Assembly: GCA_009746045.1 (NCBI GenBank)
Contig: RPFO01000041.1
Location: 3,246,613 to 3,291,612 of the forward strand
Direction: 5' to 3'
Source: Mesostigma viride
Taxonomy: Eukaryota > Streptophyta > Mesostigmatophyceae > Mesostigmatales > Mesostigmataceae
Length of the DNA stretch: 45,000 nt
Part shown: piece after piece, positions 29,093-38,455 of the stretch
Layout of the letters: the number at the start of each line of letters is the position of its first letter
Numbering within the stretch: the stretch's first letter is position 1
Position numbers and translations under genes: made by a program
Notes under the pieces: model-generated
The model's database searches: none
Told to the model about the DNA's origin: nothing
Seen by the model: the letters and a program-made list of their open reading frames with translations, nothing else

Positions 29093-29151
29093 CTCAACCT
29101 TGTTGCATTCTTGTCTGCTCTGCGAGAGTGGGCGCCGGACGGGTGGGATTT
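29093..29151 (+). pseudogene. Gag-like protein R1, 3' part beyond the copia element
   Basis: It continues in frame from 14466 after one copy of TGCTG is discounted: LNLVAFLSALREWAPDGWDF, homologous to INLVAFLSAYLREWIPAGWEF in R2. It ends where repeat R2 begins (29152), so R1 was truncated by the R1/R2 junction before the copia element arrived. Confidence 0.75.
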
Positions 29152-29744
29152 TAGTTAACGTAAAGGAATTTACGTTAGATGGATAGAGATTGTTACGCTC
29201 TTTCCAACGGCCCCTTGAACGCCTCATTTGGTTAAGGGACGTAAAAGTTATGACGTTTCCTAGGCTGTGCCGACAGTGCCCAGCGCGCAAATGTGGGCGC
29301 GTACGGACACAGGATGTACAAGTGTCACTTTGATAGTCCGCAGGACTTTGACAGGACTTGTACAGGACTTGATAGTCAATTGATAGGTAGGCGTGTTGTA
29401 GCGCGCCAGGACCTATGGGACAATTGATGCTGAGGAATGTACGGATAGGCCCACAGGACTAGCCGTATGGACAATTGATATAGATCTGCGCGCCAAAGGC
29501 GTGCCAGAGTCTGTGTAATCAATTGATTGACAGTTCAGCAGTGACAGTACTGCTGAATACTTGGACGCGTCCCTAGCAAGTTATATGAGTGACTTGTTAG
29601 CTCTAGGACGCTAGCTTCTTGCGTGCACGCTCTCTTGGCACTGCTACCTTGTCGTCTGTGCTACGTGCAGTCTTGGAAGTGACGTGACTTACGTCTGTGT
29701 TTCCTTATTCAACAAAGGCAACTTTTCCTGCAAGAGCCATGGCG
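29152..29744 (+). repeat. LTR-like repeat R2
   Basis: A near-identical partner of 13288-13882, beginning TAGTTAACGTAAAGG and ending GAGCCATGGCG, in the same orientation. Before the copia insertion R1 and R2 would have been only about 1.24 kb apart, start to start. Confidence 0.7.
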
Positions 29745-29794
29745 TCCTTCGGCATTCTGCTCTCACAACTCGTATTTCTCGCCAAGTCTTTTAA

Positions 29795-30523
29795 ATGCCG
29801 AACACTATCGAATACCGGATTCCTACCGATGACGAAGTAAGCGCTGCGCCGGCCGATCCTTTATACCAGATGAGCGTGAGCGCGCATCGCGTCAACTTGC
29901 GGTGGAGTGGCAGAGTCTGGTTAACGGCGCTGTCACTTCCCTTGAGGAATTGCATCGTCGGCAGAGGGCCGCTTTGCCATTATTAGGCGACGTCCCGGAG
30001 GATCCAAGTTTGCCGCCGCTGGTGCCTGAAATTCGCTCACATCTCGATTACATTCGCTCGACTTTATCAGCGTTTCAAGTCCAGGTGCGCGGAGGACTTC
30101 GTTCGGTGAACGAGGTGACGACGGCCATCGAGGATAACGTCATATCCTCCCTCGTTGGCTATCAACGAGACCTACAAAACTGGGCCGCGACGCGCACCGG
30201 AGGCGCGCCGGCGATTTCTTCGAATTTATTTCAAGACATTGCGCTGCTCTCGCTTCTCACTAGAGCTACTAGGTGTCCGCACGCGTGAGCGCCAGGTCCT
30301 TATCAACCTGGTTGCTTTTCTTTCAGCATATTTGCGTGAGTGGATCCCAGCTGGCTGGGAATTCTTGTCCATTTTTACGCATCCATTGCGAATCGTCTCC
30401 CGTCGGCGCCGAGCCGTCTTCATTCCGACTCGGAACGAGATTAACACACCCGTGTTGATCCAGACCGGCGCGGGTCCAGCCCTTCGGCCAGATCAGGAGG
30501 ACGGGGCGTTCGAGTACGAGTAA
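29795..30523 (+). pseudogene. Gag-like protein R2 (frameshifted)
   Basis: ATG 29795: MPNTIEYRIPTDDE. A frame change near 29870 leads to ASRQLAVEWQSLVNGAVTSL, RSHLDYIRSTLSAFQV and SSLVGYQRDLQNWAATRTGG. A second change near 30260 leads to GVRTRERQVLINLVAFLSAY and a C-terminus ending DQEDGAFEYE. It is longer than R1 because R1 is truncated. Helical and with no zinc knuckle, it resembles capsid regions of LTR elements. The function is inferred from the LTR-like repeat directly upstream. It is much less similar to R1 than the upstream repeats are to each other. Confidence 0.55.
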
Positions 30524-30707
30524 TGCGACTTCCGCGGTCTCTCTTAAAAGGGGCTGCGAACATCGGCATTTTCTGTACTCATCAGCACATTGCGGCGCGG
30601 TCGGCACCGGTGCAGGCGGCACTTCTTGACAGATTGTACATATTCAGCTGTCAGTTGTTTTCAGGCTGCTTTGCTCAGGTGTGATAGAACAGCTTGTGTA
30701 GTTTACC

Positions 30708-31043
30708 ATGGCAGACGGGCGACATAGTAAGGGCCCAGCCAGTGGGAATAATAACGGGGGTGCTGGTAGCGGGACGGCTCACGTAGATGACGTGGGTGTC
30801 ACCGGTGAGATAACCAATATTCCTCTGAATAATAACAACACTGACATGCTGCTTCTGGATTTTACCTCACTGCTCAGGGTCTTTTAATTGTTAATCAGCT
30901 GCAACCTGTGACATCAGATTCCAAGCCCAAACAGGCTGAGGAGTTTGTAGAAGGATTGGAAGGGTTCCCTAGCTTGTACGGTGGTACAAATTACTATCAG
31001 ATCTGGATAGGAAGTAGCACTTTTGGAAAGTGTACTGACCAGA
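30708..31043 (+). pseudogene. Gag N-terminus of the second copia-type family
   Basis: ATG 30708: MADGRHSKGPASGNNNGGAG, followed by a +1 shift near 30870 into QLQPVTSDSKPKQAEEFVEG, then FPSLYGGTNYYQIW and FGKCTDQI. The short segment 30524-30707 before it has no ORF and may hold the end of an LTR or leader. The frame stops at the piggyBac-like insertion and continues after 32391 with DLTRECKKANKDW, so both parts are one gene. Confidence 0.65.
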
Positions 31044-31047
31044 TTAA

Positions 31048-32387
31048 CCCATAGTCCGGGAATGGGTTTTTGGCATTTTTAGACCCCTGAAAATGGAAAA
31101 AATCATAACGCATAGGCCACAACTCCAAATACCCCCAACCAAGGTGCTAGGAGTATCTACACTTCAAGGGCTTTCAGAAAATGCAATAATATCCCGAGTC
31201 CATTCAGTGCTTTGCAAGATATTTACTGCCAAAGTTGGAAAAAAGACGATCATTTTCAGGCAAGGGAAATCCCCTTAGTAGTTTACCCCTGCAGGGAGGG
31301 TTCTAAAAAATTATTCTGGGGTTGGACAATGTCAATAGATAGTGCCACCATGCTTTCCTTGGGTCAGACCGCACGGATAGCCCATCTGACCTATATAATG
31401 CGCTCACTTACGTGTGTGGGTTACGCGCGCGTAAGCAGCCATCCATGAAATGCCACACACTTATGCATTGTATACAGCCACATAGGACTGTAAAAAGTGC
31501 TGGGAAACAAAGAAGTGCTAAACCAGCACTAACGGAATGGCATCCTCCAAAGAAACACCACAAACTGAGCAGATTTGGGGCTAATAGCACTCATACAGCA
31601 GGCATGGAAACCTGCTGCAAGAGGCACTGATACACTCGTGTAAAATGGATGTATAAACGACAGATTCCCGTGCAAACGACATGCAAACACGTTGCCGTAC
31701 CTGGCTTGATGACGACCTTTCCGGGTTCTGCTGGCCGGGACCCTCATATCTCACACTGGCTAATGCTTTCCAGGCATAGGCCGCCATAGCCGCATAATGC
31801 ATGCATCCGACATGATTACCAGGTTGATGTTCTGTGCAAAGATGACCTATAAACGCATCCGAATTCACAGGGACGCTGCTGCGAATGTCCCGTACCAAAA
31901 CTGGGTGCTCGGGCTGGCGCAGACTGCCGGGCCATAAGAAGAAAATCGAAATATGGCATGCCATTACTCATCTGGTACTGACGACCAAGAAAGCAGTAAT
32001 GTCCTACCTGTATTTTACCAATGCTATACATCTGGCCACCCCTGACCTACGAAAATCACGCATCATCATTCTGAGCAACATTCTGAACCATTACAAGCCG
32101 CGAGACGCAAAATTTCCTTGATAACGGCACGCTAGCAGCCATATCTCGTTACGCGCGCGCGAGAGTGAAAATTTCCCGCCAAAGTCACGTGATACTGTCT
32201 CAATACACGTTGTATTTACCAGGCTATGGCGAATATTACCCCCAAACCTATGCATCACCTTCGTCCCTAAGTGTTCCCAGACCCACCGGACCACTGACAT
32301 CCGTCACGGGTGGCGCGGCGCTCCTGGAATTAAGCGCCGCGCCATCGGGGGTCAAACGGGGCGATATATCGCCCCGTTTCCGGACGG
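31048..32387. mobile_element. PiggyBac-like non-autonomous insertion at TTAA
   Basis: A 1340-bp block flanked by TTAA (31044-31047 and 32388-32391). Its ends are imperfect inverted repeats, CCCATAGTCCGGGAATGGG and, inverted, CCGTCCGGAAACGGGG. Discounting the block and one TTAA puts the gag halves back in frame, the precise TTAA behaviour of piggyBac transposons. The interior has no transposase ORF. Near the right end are two strong hairpins: an 11-bp stem (GGCGCGGCGCT with AGCGCCGCGCC, 32312-32343) and a 26-bp perfect palindrome (32354-32379). Confidence 0.8.
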
Positions 32388-32391
32388 TTAA

Positions 32392-33179
32392 GGACCTTAC
32401 CAGGGAGTGTAAGAAGGCCAACAAGGACTGGACAGGGTATGTAGCTGAGCTAAAGGAGTTGCTCAAAGACCAACGCAAGAAGGTGGGCATCCATTGGCAG
32501 GACAAATATCAAGGGTGGGAGCCGGTCAAGGGCGACCTCATCCAGAACTTCCTTAACTATTGCAAAATGGTTGAGGAGGGCAGGGCACACGTCTTCAACG
32601 TGGCAGATAACATAGCCCTGACCAACTGGTTGGAGGTCTCTGGGCTGGACAAGGCAACACGTGGATCACTGAAGGTCATGTGTGCTCCTCACTCCACCCT
32701 GAAGCTGGCCTACAAGGTCATAATCAAGCAAGCCCTCGAGCTAGGCTGAGGAGCTGTTTGAGGGTGGGATGCCAGCTGTGAAGGCAACCCATGCAGGTGG
32801 GCGTGCCCAAGGGGGCTCCAGGGCGCCTGAGGCTGAACGAAGCCAGGGAGGGCGTGGGGGTCACCATAACAAGCGAAAGGCGAGCCATTCACCCGACCCT
32901 GACAGGCAATCACATGCCAAGTCGGTGTTCAGGAGGGTGGGGGGCAAGCCCAAGCAGGGTAACGCATCTGACAGTGGGGGTGGTGGCCAGGGCAAGTCAA
33001 AGATACAATGCTACCTGTGCAAGGGGTGGGGGCACATCAAGAAAGAATGTCCCTCCTTCAAGAAGACCCAGGGCCAGGGCAGCAACAAGAACAACAACAA
33101 CAATAATAAAAACAAGAATAAGTCCCAGGCAGGCCAGCCTTCAAAGGGCAGTCAGCAAGATGACAACAAGGAGCAGTGA
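32392..33179 (+). pseudogene. Gag C-terminus with CCHC zinc knuckle, second copia-type family
   Basis: It reads DLTRECKKANKDWTGYVAEL, then LKDQRKKVGIHWQDKYQGWE and FNVADNIALTNWLEVSGLD up to a stop at 32747-32749. One frame change leads to GGMPAVKATHAGGRAQGG and the knuckle CYLCKGWGHIKKEC (C-x2-C-x4-H-x4-C) within a Lys/Gly-rich region, then an Asn/Lys run and the stop at 33177-33179. The knuckle marks it as the nucleocapsid part of a gag. No protease motif follows it. Confidence 0.8.
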
Positions 33180-34800
33180 CTGTCTGAGGCTAGTACCCCT
33201 ACACACCTTAATTCACCCAGGGGGGTGGCCAGGTGCTCCAATGCAGATATTTTATCTGGTCAACAAGTGGGTGATCTCCAGGTCCAGGATGGCCCAGGGT
33301 CACCTGGAGAGGTACAGGTTCCTATGAAGACGTCCTTGACAGCTGGTGCAGCTGTAAGAAATTTGTCTGACCCATTGCATCCTCGTGCTGGGCACGAGGG
33401 TGGACCTCTCATTTTGAGAGAAACCAATGCACAACCACAGAGGGGTGTGAAGGCCTCTGGTGGTATGCATGTGGTCCCTGCTGGCGGTCCAGGTCTTTGG
33501 CATGAGCAGGGTGACTCAGGCTCTGAGTCAGAACAGGATGGAAGTCAGCATGGTGATGCTGGACAACCTGACAGCACAGTCCTGACTGCTGTGCCAGGGA
33601 CTGCTTCCTCCGTGTACCAGGAGTTGGGTGCCCAGATCCACAACATGTTTGGGCATGCCACTTCTCTGTCAAACAACTTTGCTTTCCGTATGGGCAAGGC
33701 ACCCCTTCTCAAGGCGTGCCAGCAAGCTGCCTCACGGTGTAAATGCCAGTTGTCTTCCAACAAGCCCAGGAAGTCACATGCCAAAGCTCTACCTCAGAGC
33801 ATTGGTGATCTGCAATGTGATATCCAACACATCAGGGGCATGCAACTGTTGGTGTGCGTGGACAGGTACACAAAGTACAAAGCGCTATAGCATTTGCCTT
33901 CTATGAAGAACAGGTATTTGCTGGCTGCCCTGCAGAATGTAAGAGCCAAGTTTCCTACCACAAGGATCCAGGTGGACATGCAGTTTCAGCATCTCAAGGG
34001 TGATCCCACCCTTCCTGAGTTGCTGATTACACCTATAGGGAGGCTCATGGGCAGCAGGGTGCTATTGAGAAGGCAATCCAGGAGGTCAAGAAATTGATCA
34101 TCTCTGAGGACTGGGTACCCTTATCTGCACCTGCACTTGTCAGGAGTGCATGGCTGAGGAACGTGGAGCAGCAGTGACAGCAGCTGAACAGCAGGGTCAA
34201 TTTCTACTATGATGGAGTTGCTGTCAGCCCAATGGTTCGATATCATGGCCTGTGCCCTCCGCATGTGCTGGAGGGCTGGAAGCACTGAGCTGCACATGTC
34301 ACCTTTGCCAAGCTGAGGGAGAAGGACCGGGGTTGGAAGATGCTGGAGCCGCAAGTGGGTCAGAAGGTCCTAGCTTGGAAGGAACCTAGCCTTTATGGCA
34401 AACGTGGTAGCTGGAGTCCTGGGGTGGTTACCCAGGTTGATGAAGCTAGCCACGCATGCTTGGTCAGCATGGAGGACGAACCAAAGCATGTGCACCGGCT
34501 GAGTTGGTCATATGTCAAGCCAAACCTGATGAATGAGGGCAGTCAGGCACAAGGCTCACTGGGTCTGCAGGATTTTCAGATCCAAGGTGACATCACTGAC
34601 GCACAGACCACATCTGTTGCAAGGGAATCTGTCAGCCCTGGCCAGGTTGCAGAGGTACTTGTTGAACAGGCTGCAAGGTCAACAGCTGGGGAGTCAACTG
34701 TCAAGCCCAAGGCCTTAACACCAAGCCCAGGGGGACAAGTTTGGCTGGATTGATTGGGGCTCTGCAAAGGGCCAAGAAGCAGCCCAAGGTAGCCAAGTGT
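33180..34800 (+). pseudogene. Integrase of the second copia-type family (decayed)
   Basis: After a spacer (33200-33600, Gly/Ser/Glu-rich) the frame reads HNMFGHATSLSNNF, then CKCQLSSNKPRKSH, a plausible zinc-binding pre-integrase region. The core begins IGDLQCDIQHIRGMQLLVCV, then DRYTKYKAL, the usual first-Asp strand pattern. A stop at 33887 and shifts follow. RIQVDMQFQHLKG (33965) may hold the second Asp, and GAIEKAIQEVKKL (34060) looks like the Glu helix. The C-terminal part (34340-34540: VGQKVLAWKEPSLYGKRGSW, then HVHRLSWSYVKPNL) resembles the SH3-like integrase tail. Several stops and shifts disable it. The second Asp is the weakest assignment. Confidence 0.65.
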
Positions 34801-35984
34801 TAATCCACTCACGGTCCTAAATTTAGGACTTTGTCCTAAATCGTCCTAGAGGTCACTATAACCGAGGTACCGGGGGGGGGGGGGTCACTATATGGACCGT
34901 ACCCCATGTGGACCGTACCCGGCATGATGTACCCGACCCGTGGTACCGGCACATGGTACCCGGATTCCGTACCCGGGTACCGGGTATAATGGCGGGAAAG
35001 TAGGTACCTCAACCAAAAATATAACCGATTTTGGAGCGAAAAAGTGGGTGCGGGAATGATCTGAGGTGGATATGGCGACCTGACAATCGTGGCCGGCGTT
35101 TTCACGTGCGTTTATCATTTCGGGCGCCCAGTAGCAAAAACGAAAGGTCGTTAGTTATGCTTAAAGGCTGTGAAATTTTCTGCGCAAGTTTTTATGTGTA
35201 GCGCTGTAGCACAGCGGCACTACACAAATGGGTCGCAGATCGCCTGCTCGCGGAGGGTCGATTTTGGCACAAACATGTTAGTGTATTAGCAATGGTGGTG
35301 CGAATCAAGCCAGGAAATTTTTGTGGACGATTTTGATTATAGTCTGGAGTTTAGAAACGGAGTATTTGACATGGGAGCGCCTGGGCCGTGATATTCTTGC
35401 CCGATTTCCATTGTCGACCATGTTTTAGGGACGTTCAGGCTGCACAACGGTCCGAGCCCCGCCAAAATGCAGCCTCGTAAGGAGGACCCGAAAAGTGGCG
35501 CGAAATGAGATTTTTGGTGTATGCGTGCACGACGGTGACCGAATTTCCACCGACAGGCATGGCGGCCTGGCAGGCTATCGTGAGCGAATAAAAAGGCAGT
35601 ATCGAGGCTGGAAATTTTAGTGTATGCTCCTAGGGTCATATATTACTTGCTGTTTTTTTTTTTCGCCACAAATTCTGCGGAGTCCTTCGGCATTTTGGCG
35701 TCATTCACAGGTGGGTGCCTGTTTTGTCGCCGATTTTCTCTCGACCCCACCTACCTGCAGCAAAACATTTTCCCGATGAAAGTCGCCCTAACATCTGGTT
35801 TTTGACACTAATCGACGCATTTTTTAGTTTTTAAGGCCTTGACCGAAGCACTTTTTTCATTACCGGCTCAGTTTGCTTTACCCGAGCTGGCGCGATTTTT
35901 TATCCAATTTCTAGGCTGGGCCAGGCGTCGCATACCGTAATTGGTTTTTAAGTGCTTTTGTGCCCGATAGCGTGTCTTTTGCAG
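34801..35984. other. Non-coding stretch with GTACC-rich and palindromic motifs
   Basis: It starts with GTCCTAAATTTAGGAC (palindrome, about 34811-34826) and GTCCTAAATCGTCC. Then G13 and about ten GGTACC/GTACCC-type motifs occur at 34860-34985. The rest is AT-rich without recognisable ORFs. A polypyrimidine tract with a TTTTGCAG acceptor closes it at 35984, which may be intron sequence of the gene tail that follows. Confidence 0.4.
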
Positions 35985-37495
35985 GCGTTCTTGGCATCAA
36001 AGACGCCATGGCGTCAGGGGCTAAAACGGACCTCCGCACGTTCGTTAACTGCGGCGAGCATGTCAATGCCGCCAGCAATTGTTGCTGCCGCGTCTGTGAA
36101 ACGGTTGCGATGCAAGACCGTTGTCGACGTGACGGAGTGGTATGTGCACATTCAGGTGCGAATTTCTTCGCTGTTGAAACCCCGGCCGGTAGCAGACAAG
36201 TATTTCACCGTATCCCCTTTCCCCGAGTCTCTCTTTTCCGTCATGTTTTCATCTTACGGAAAGCGCGTATAAAGCATCAGTGAGCGACAGTATGATGGCG
36301 AGCCGTTTGCTCGCATCAGGGCTGTGCGGCTTATTCTAGAGAAAAGCGACATCAAGCAGATTTTGCAGCCGGATGTGAGGGAGGGGCCCTGCTGGGGTGG
36401 GAATAAACTGCTGTGAGTGACCGATCCCCTCCCTCCCTCCCTCCCTCCCTCCCTCCCTCCCTCCCTCCCTCCCTCCCTCCCTCCTCCCTCCCTCCTCCCT
36501 CCCTCCTCCTCCCTCCTCCCTCCCTCCCTCCTCCCTCCTCCCTCCCTCCCTCCCTCCTCCCTCCCTCCCTCCTCCCTCCCTCCCTCCCTCCCTCCCTCCC
36601 TCCCTCCCTCCCTCCCTCCCTCCCTCCCTCCCTCCCTCCCTCCCTCCCTCCCTCCTCCCTCCCTCCCTCCCTCCCTCCCTCCCTCCCTCCCTCCCTCCCT
36701 CCCTCCCTCCCTCCCTCCCTCCCTCCCTCCCTCCCTCCCTCCCTCCCTCCCTCCCTCCCTCCCGCCCGCCCTCCCTCCCTCCCTCCCTCCCTCCCTCCCT
36801 CCCTCCCTCCTCAAAAGCTCGCTCGCTCACTCACCCACCCACCCACCCACCCACCCACCCACCCACCCACCCACCCACCCACCCACCCACCCACCCACCC
36901 ACCCACCCACCCACCCACCCACCCACCCACCCACCCCCACCCACCCACCCACCCACCCACCCACCCACCCACCCACCCACCCACCCACCCACCCACCCAC
37001 CCACCCACCCACCCACCCACCCACCCACCCACCCACCCACCCACCCACCCACTCACTCACTCACTCACTCACTCACTCACTCACTCACTCACTCACTCAC
37101 TCACTCACTCACTCACTCACTCACTCACTCACTCACTCACTCACTCACTCACTCACTCACTCACTCACTCACTCACTCACTCACTCACTCACTCACTCAC
37201 TCACTCACTCACTCACTCACTCACTCACTCACTCACTCACTCACTCACTCACTCACTCACTCACTCACTTGCACATGCACCACATGCGCAAGGAGGACAC
37301 CAAGCGCTGCACCAACCACCGTTCAATTAGCTGGGCTGTGATGCCAAAGGCAAGGGTACGGGGGTGTCCATGTTGATGCAGGACATGAAGGCTGACAAGG
37401 TCAGGCAGAAATCGTGCATGGAGGTGCCACTACCTCCTCGCGATACCGAGATGAGGGCGCGCAAACGCATCAACGCCATGCCGCCTGTTGAGTAA
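35985..37495 (+). CDS. Candidate three-exon gene tail, unknown product
   Basis: Proposed exons are 35985-36155, 36291-36396 and 37350-37495. Exon 1 follows TTTTGCAG and includes KRLRCKTVVDVTEWYVHIQ before donor GTGCGA. Exon 2 follows GACAG and reads YDGEPFARIRAVRLILEKSD, then IKQILQPDVREGPCW. Exon 3 includes GVSMLMQDMKADKVRQKSC, then MEVPLPPRDTEMRARKRINA and MPPVE-stop. With these junctions the three parts share one frame. The codons look like host coding sequence, and no retroelement motif is present. I do not recognise the family. The intron between exons 2 and 3 would hold the tetranucleotide microsatellite. An alternative donor for exon 2 is GTGAGT at about 36410. Upstream exons were not found. 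Confidence 0.4.
36421..37269. repeat. Compound tetranucleotide microsatellite, about 850 bp
   Basis: Three consecutive blocks: (CCCT)n with CCT interruptions at 36424-36811, (ACCC)n at 36833-37050 and (ACTC)n at 37051-37268. Neighbouring blocks differ by single-base changes of the unit. The long Pro/Ser/Leu, Thr/His/Pro and Thr/His/Ser frames are artefacts. Confidence 0.98.
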
Positions 37496-37635
37496 TTTTC
37501 AGCTACAATACTTGGCATGCTGTGGGTGTGCATGTAAAATAACCATTCTAGCCCATTCGACAGCTACCAATATTATTTTCAGCAAGCCCCTCCGTATAAT
37601 GGAGATTGCATGAGCATCCATATGGCCACGTGTGC

Positions 37636-37767
37636 ATATATATTGCCAGAGTAGTATAGAGCTTTGACATGGCTCTGTATATAGGTTTATAGCTGGGCGT
37701 TTGCTTTGGTTTGAGTGATTTCACTCTGCTGTAAGTAATTATATTTTTAATATATATATATTGCCAG
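37636..37767 (+). mobile_element. About 100-bp 5'-truncated LINE 3' end with a 14-bp duplication
   Basis: ATATATATTGCCAG occurs at 37636-37649 and 37754-37767. Between them 37650-37753 matches the 3' UTR end of the LINE fragment at 6012-6111 (GTAGTATAGAGCTTTGACAT to AATTATATTTTTA) almost base for base. It is a dead-on-arrival retrotransposition product. Confidence 0.9.
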
Positions 37768-37978
37768 CTGTGTCCAGCCAGTGTTTATATCAATGAACTT
37801 TTTTGTATGTCTCCTGGAGCTTATGTTATATCACTTGTGAATGGTTTTCATGTTGGAATGGGTCATCTAATTTGGAGTTGACTGTATTCCACAATTGCAG
37901 TATCGCGTCCATGGGTAAGGTAAGCATTTGTAATGGAAACTGGCCGGTATGGCATTGATAACTCTACCAAATAGAACA

Positions 37979-38455
37979 TGATGGGCCTGAATTTTTGTGG
38001 AATGTCTAAAATAATGATGGCAAAGATGCATGCAAGTCTCCAGCCTTAACTGAGAACGTCTTGTATGGAAACTGCAATGAAATGTGATGAAAAATGCGAA
38101 AAACGTGCATTTTTTGTAACATTTGTGAGCAAACTGACATCAAATACCCTATGATGGGCCTGAATTTTTGTGGAATGTCTAAAATAATGATTGCAAAGAT
38201 GCATGCAAGTTTCCAGCCTCAACTGAGCACATCTCGTATGGAAACTGCCTTGTATTGTGATGAAAAATACGAAAAACGTGCATTTTTGGTAACATTTGTG
38301 AGCAAACTGACCTCAAATACCCTGTGATGGACCTGCATTTTTGTGGGATGTCTAGAATAATGATGTTCAAGATGCCTGCAAGTTTCCAGCCTCAACTGAG
38401 CACATCTTGTATGGAAACTGCAATGAAATGTGATGAAAAATACGAAAAACACACA
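37979..38455. repeat. 173-bp satellite, nearly three units
   Basis: Units start TGATGGGCCTGAATTTTTGT at 37979, 38152 and 38325 (period 173). They share TGCAAGTTTCCAGCC, CTTGTATGGAAACTGC and CATTTTTTGTAACATTTGTG. The third unit is cut at 38455 by the Helitron-like element and appears to resume, more diverged, at 40784 (TTTTTGCTAGCATTTGG). Short ORFs across it show no domains. Confidence 0.9.

Noticed and set aside
36421-37269. Telomeric or subtelomeric repeat
   Set aside because: Units CCCT, ACCC and ACTC do not match TTAGGG, TTTAGGG or TTTTAGGG, and the sequence continues normally on both sides.
36413-37376. Long Pro-Ser-Leu / Thr-His-Pro / Thr-His-Ser protein
   Set aside because: Pure translation of tetranucleotide repeats; all frames on both strands stay open.
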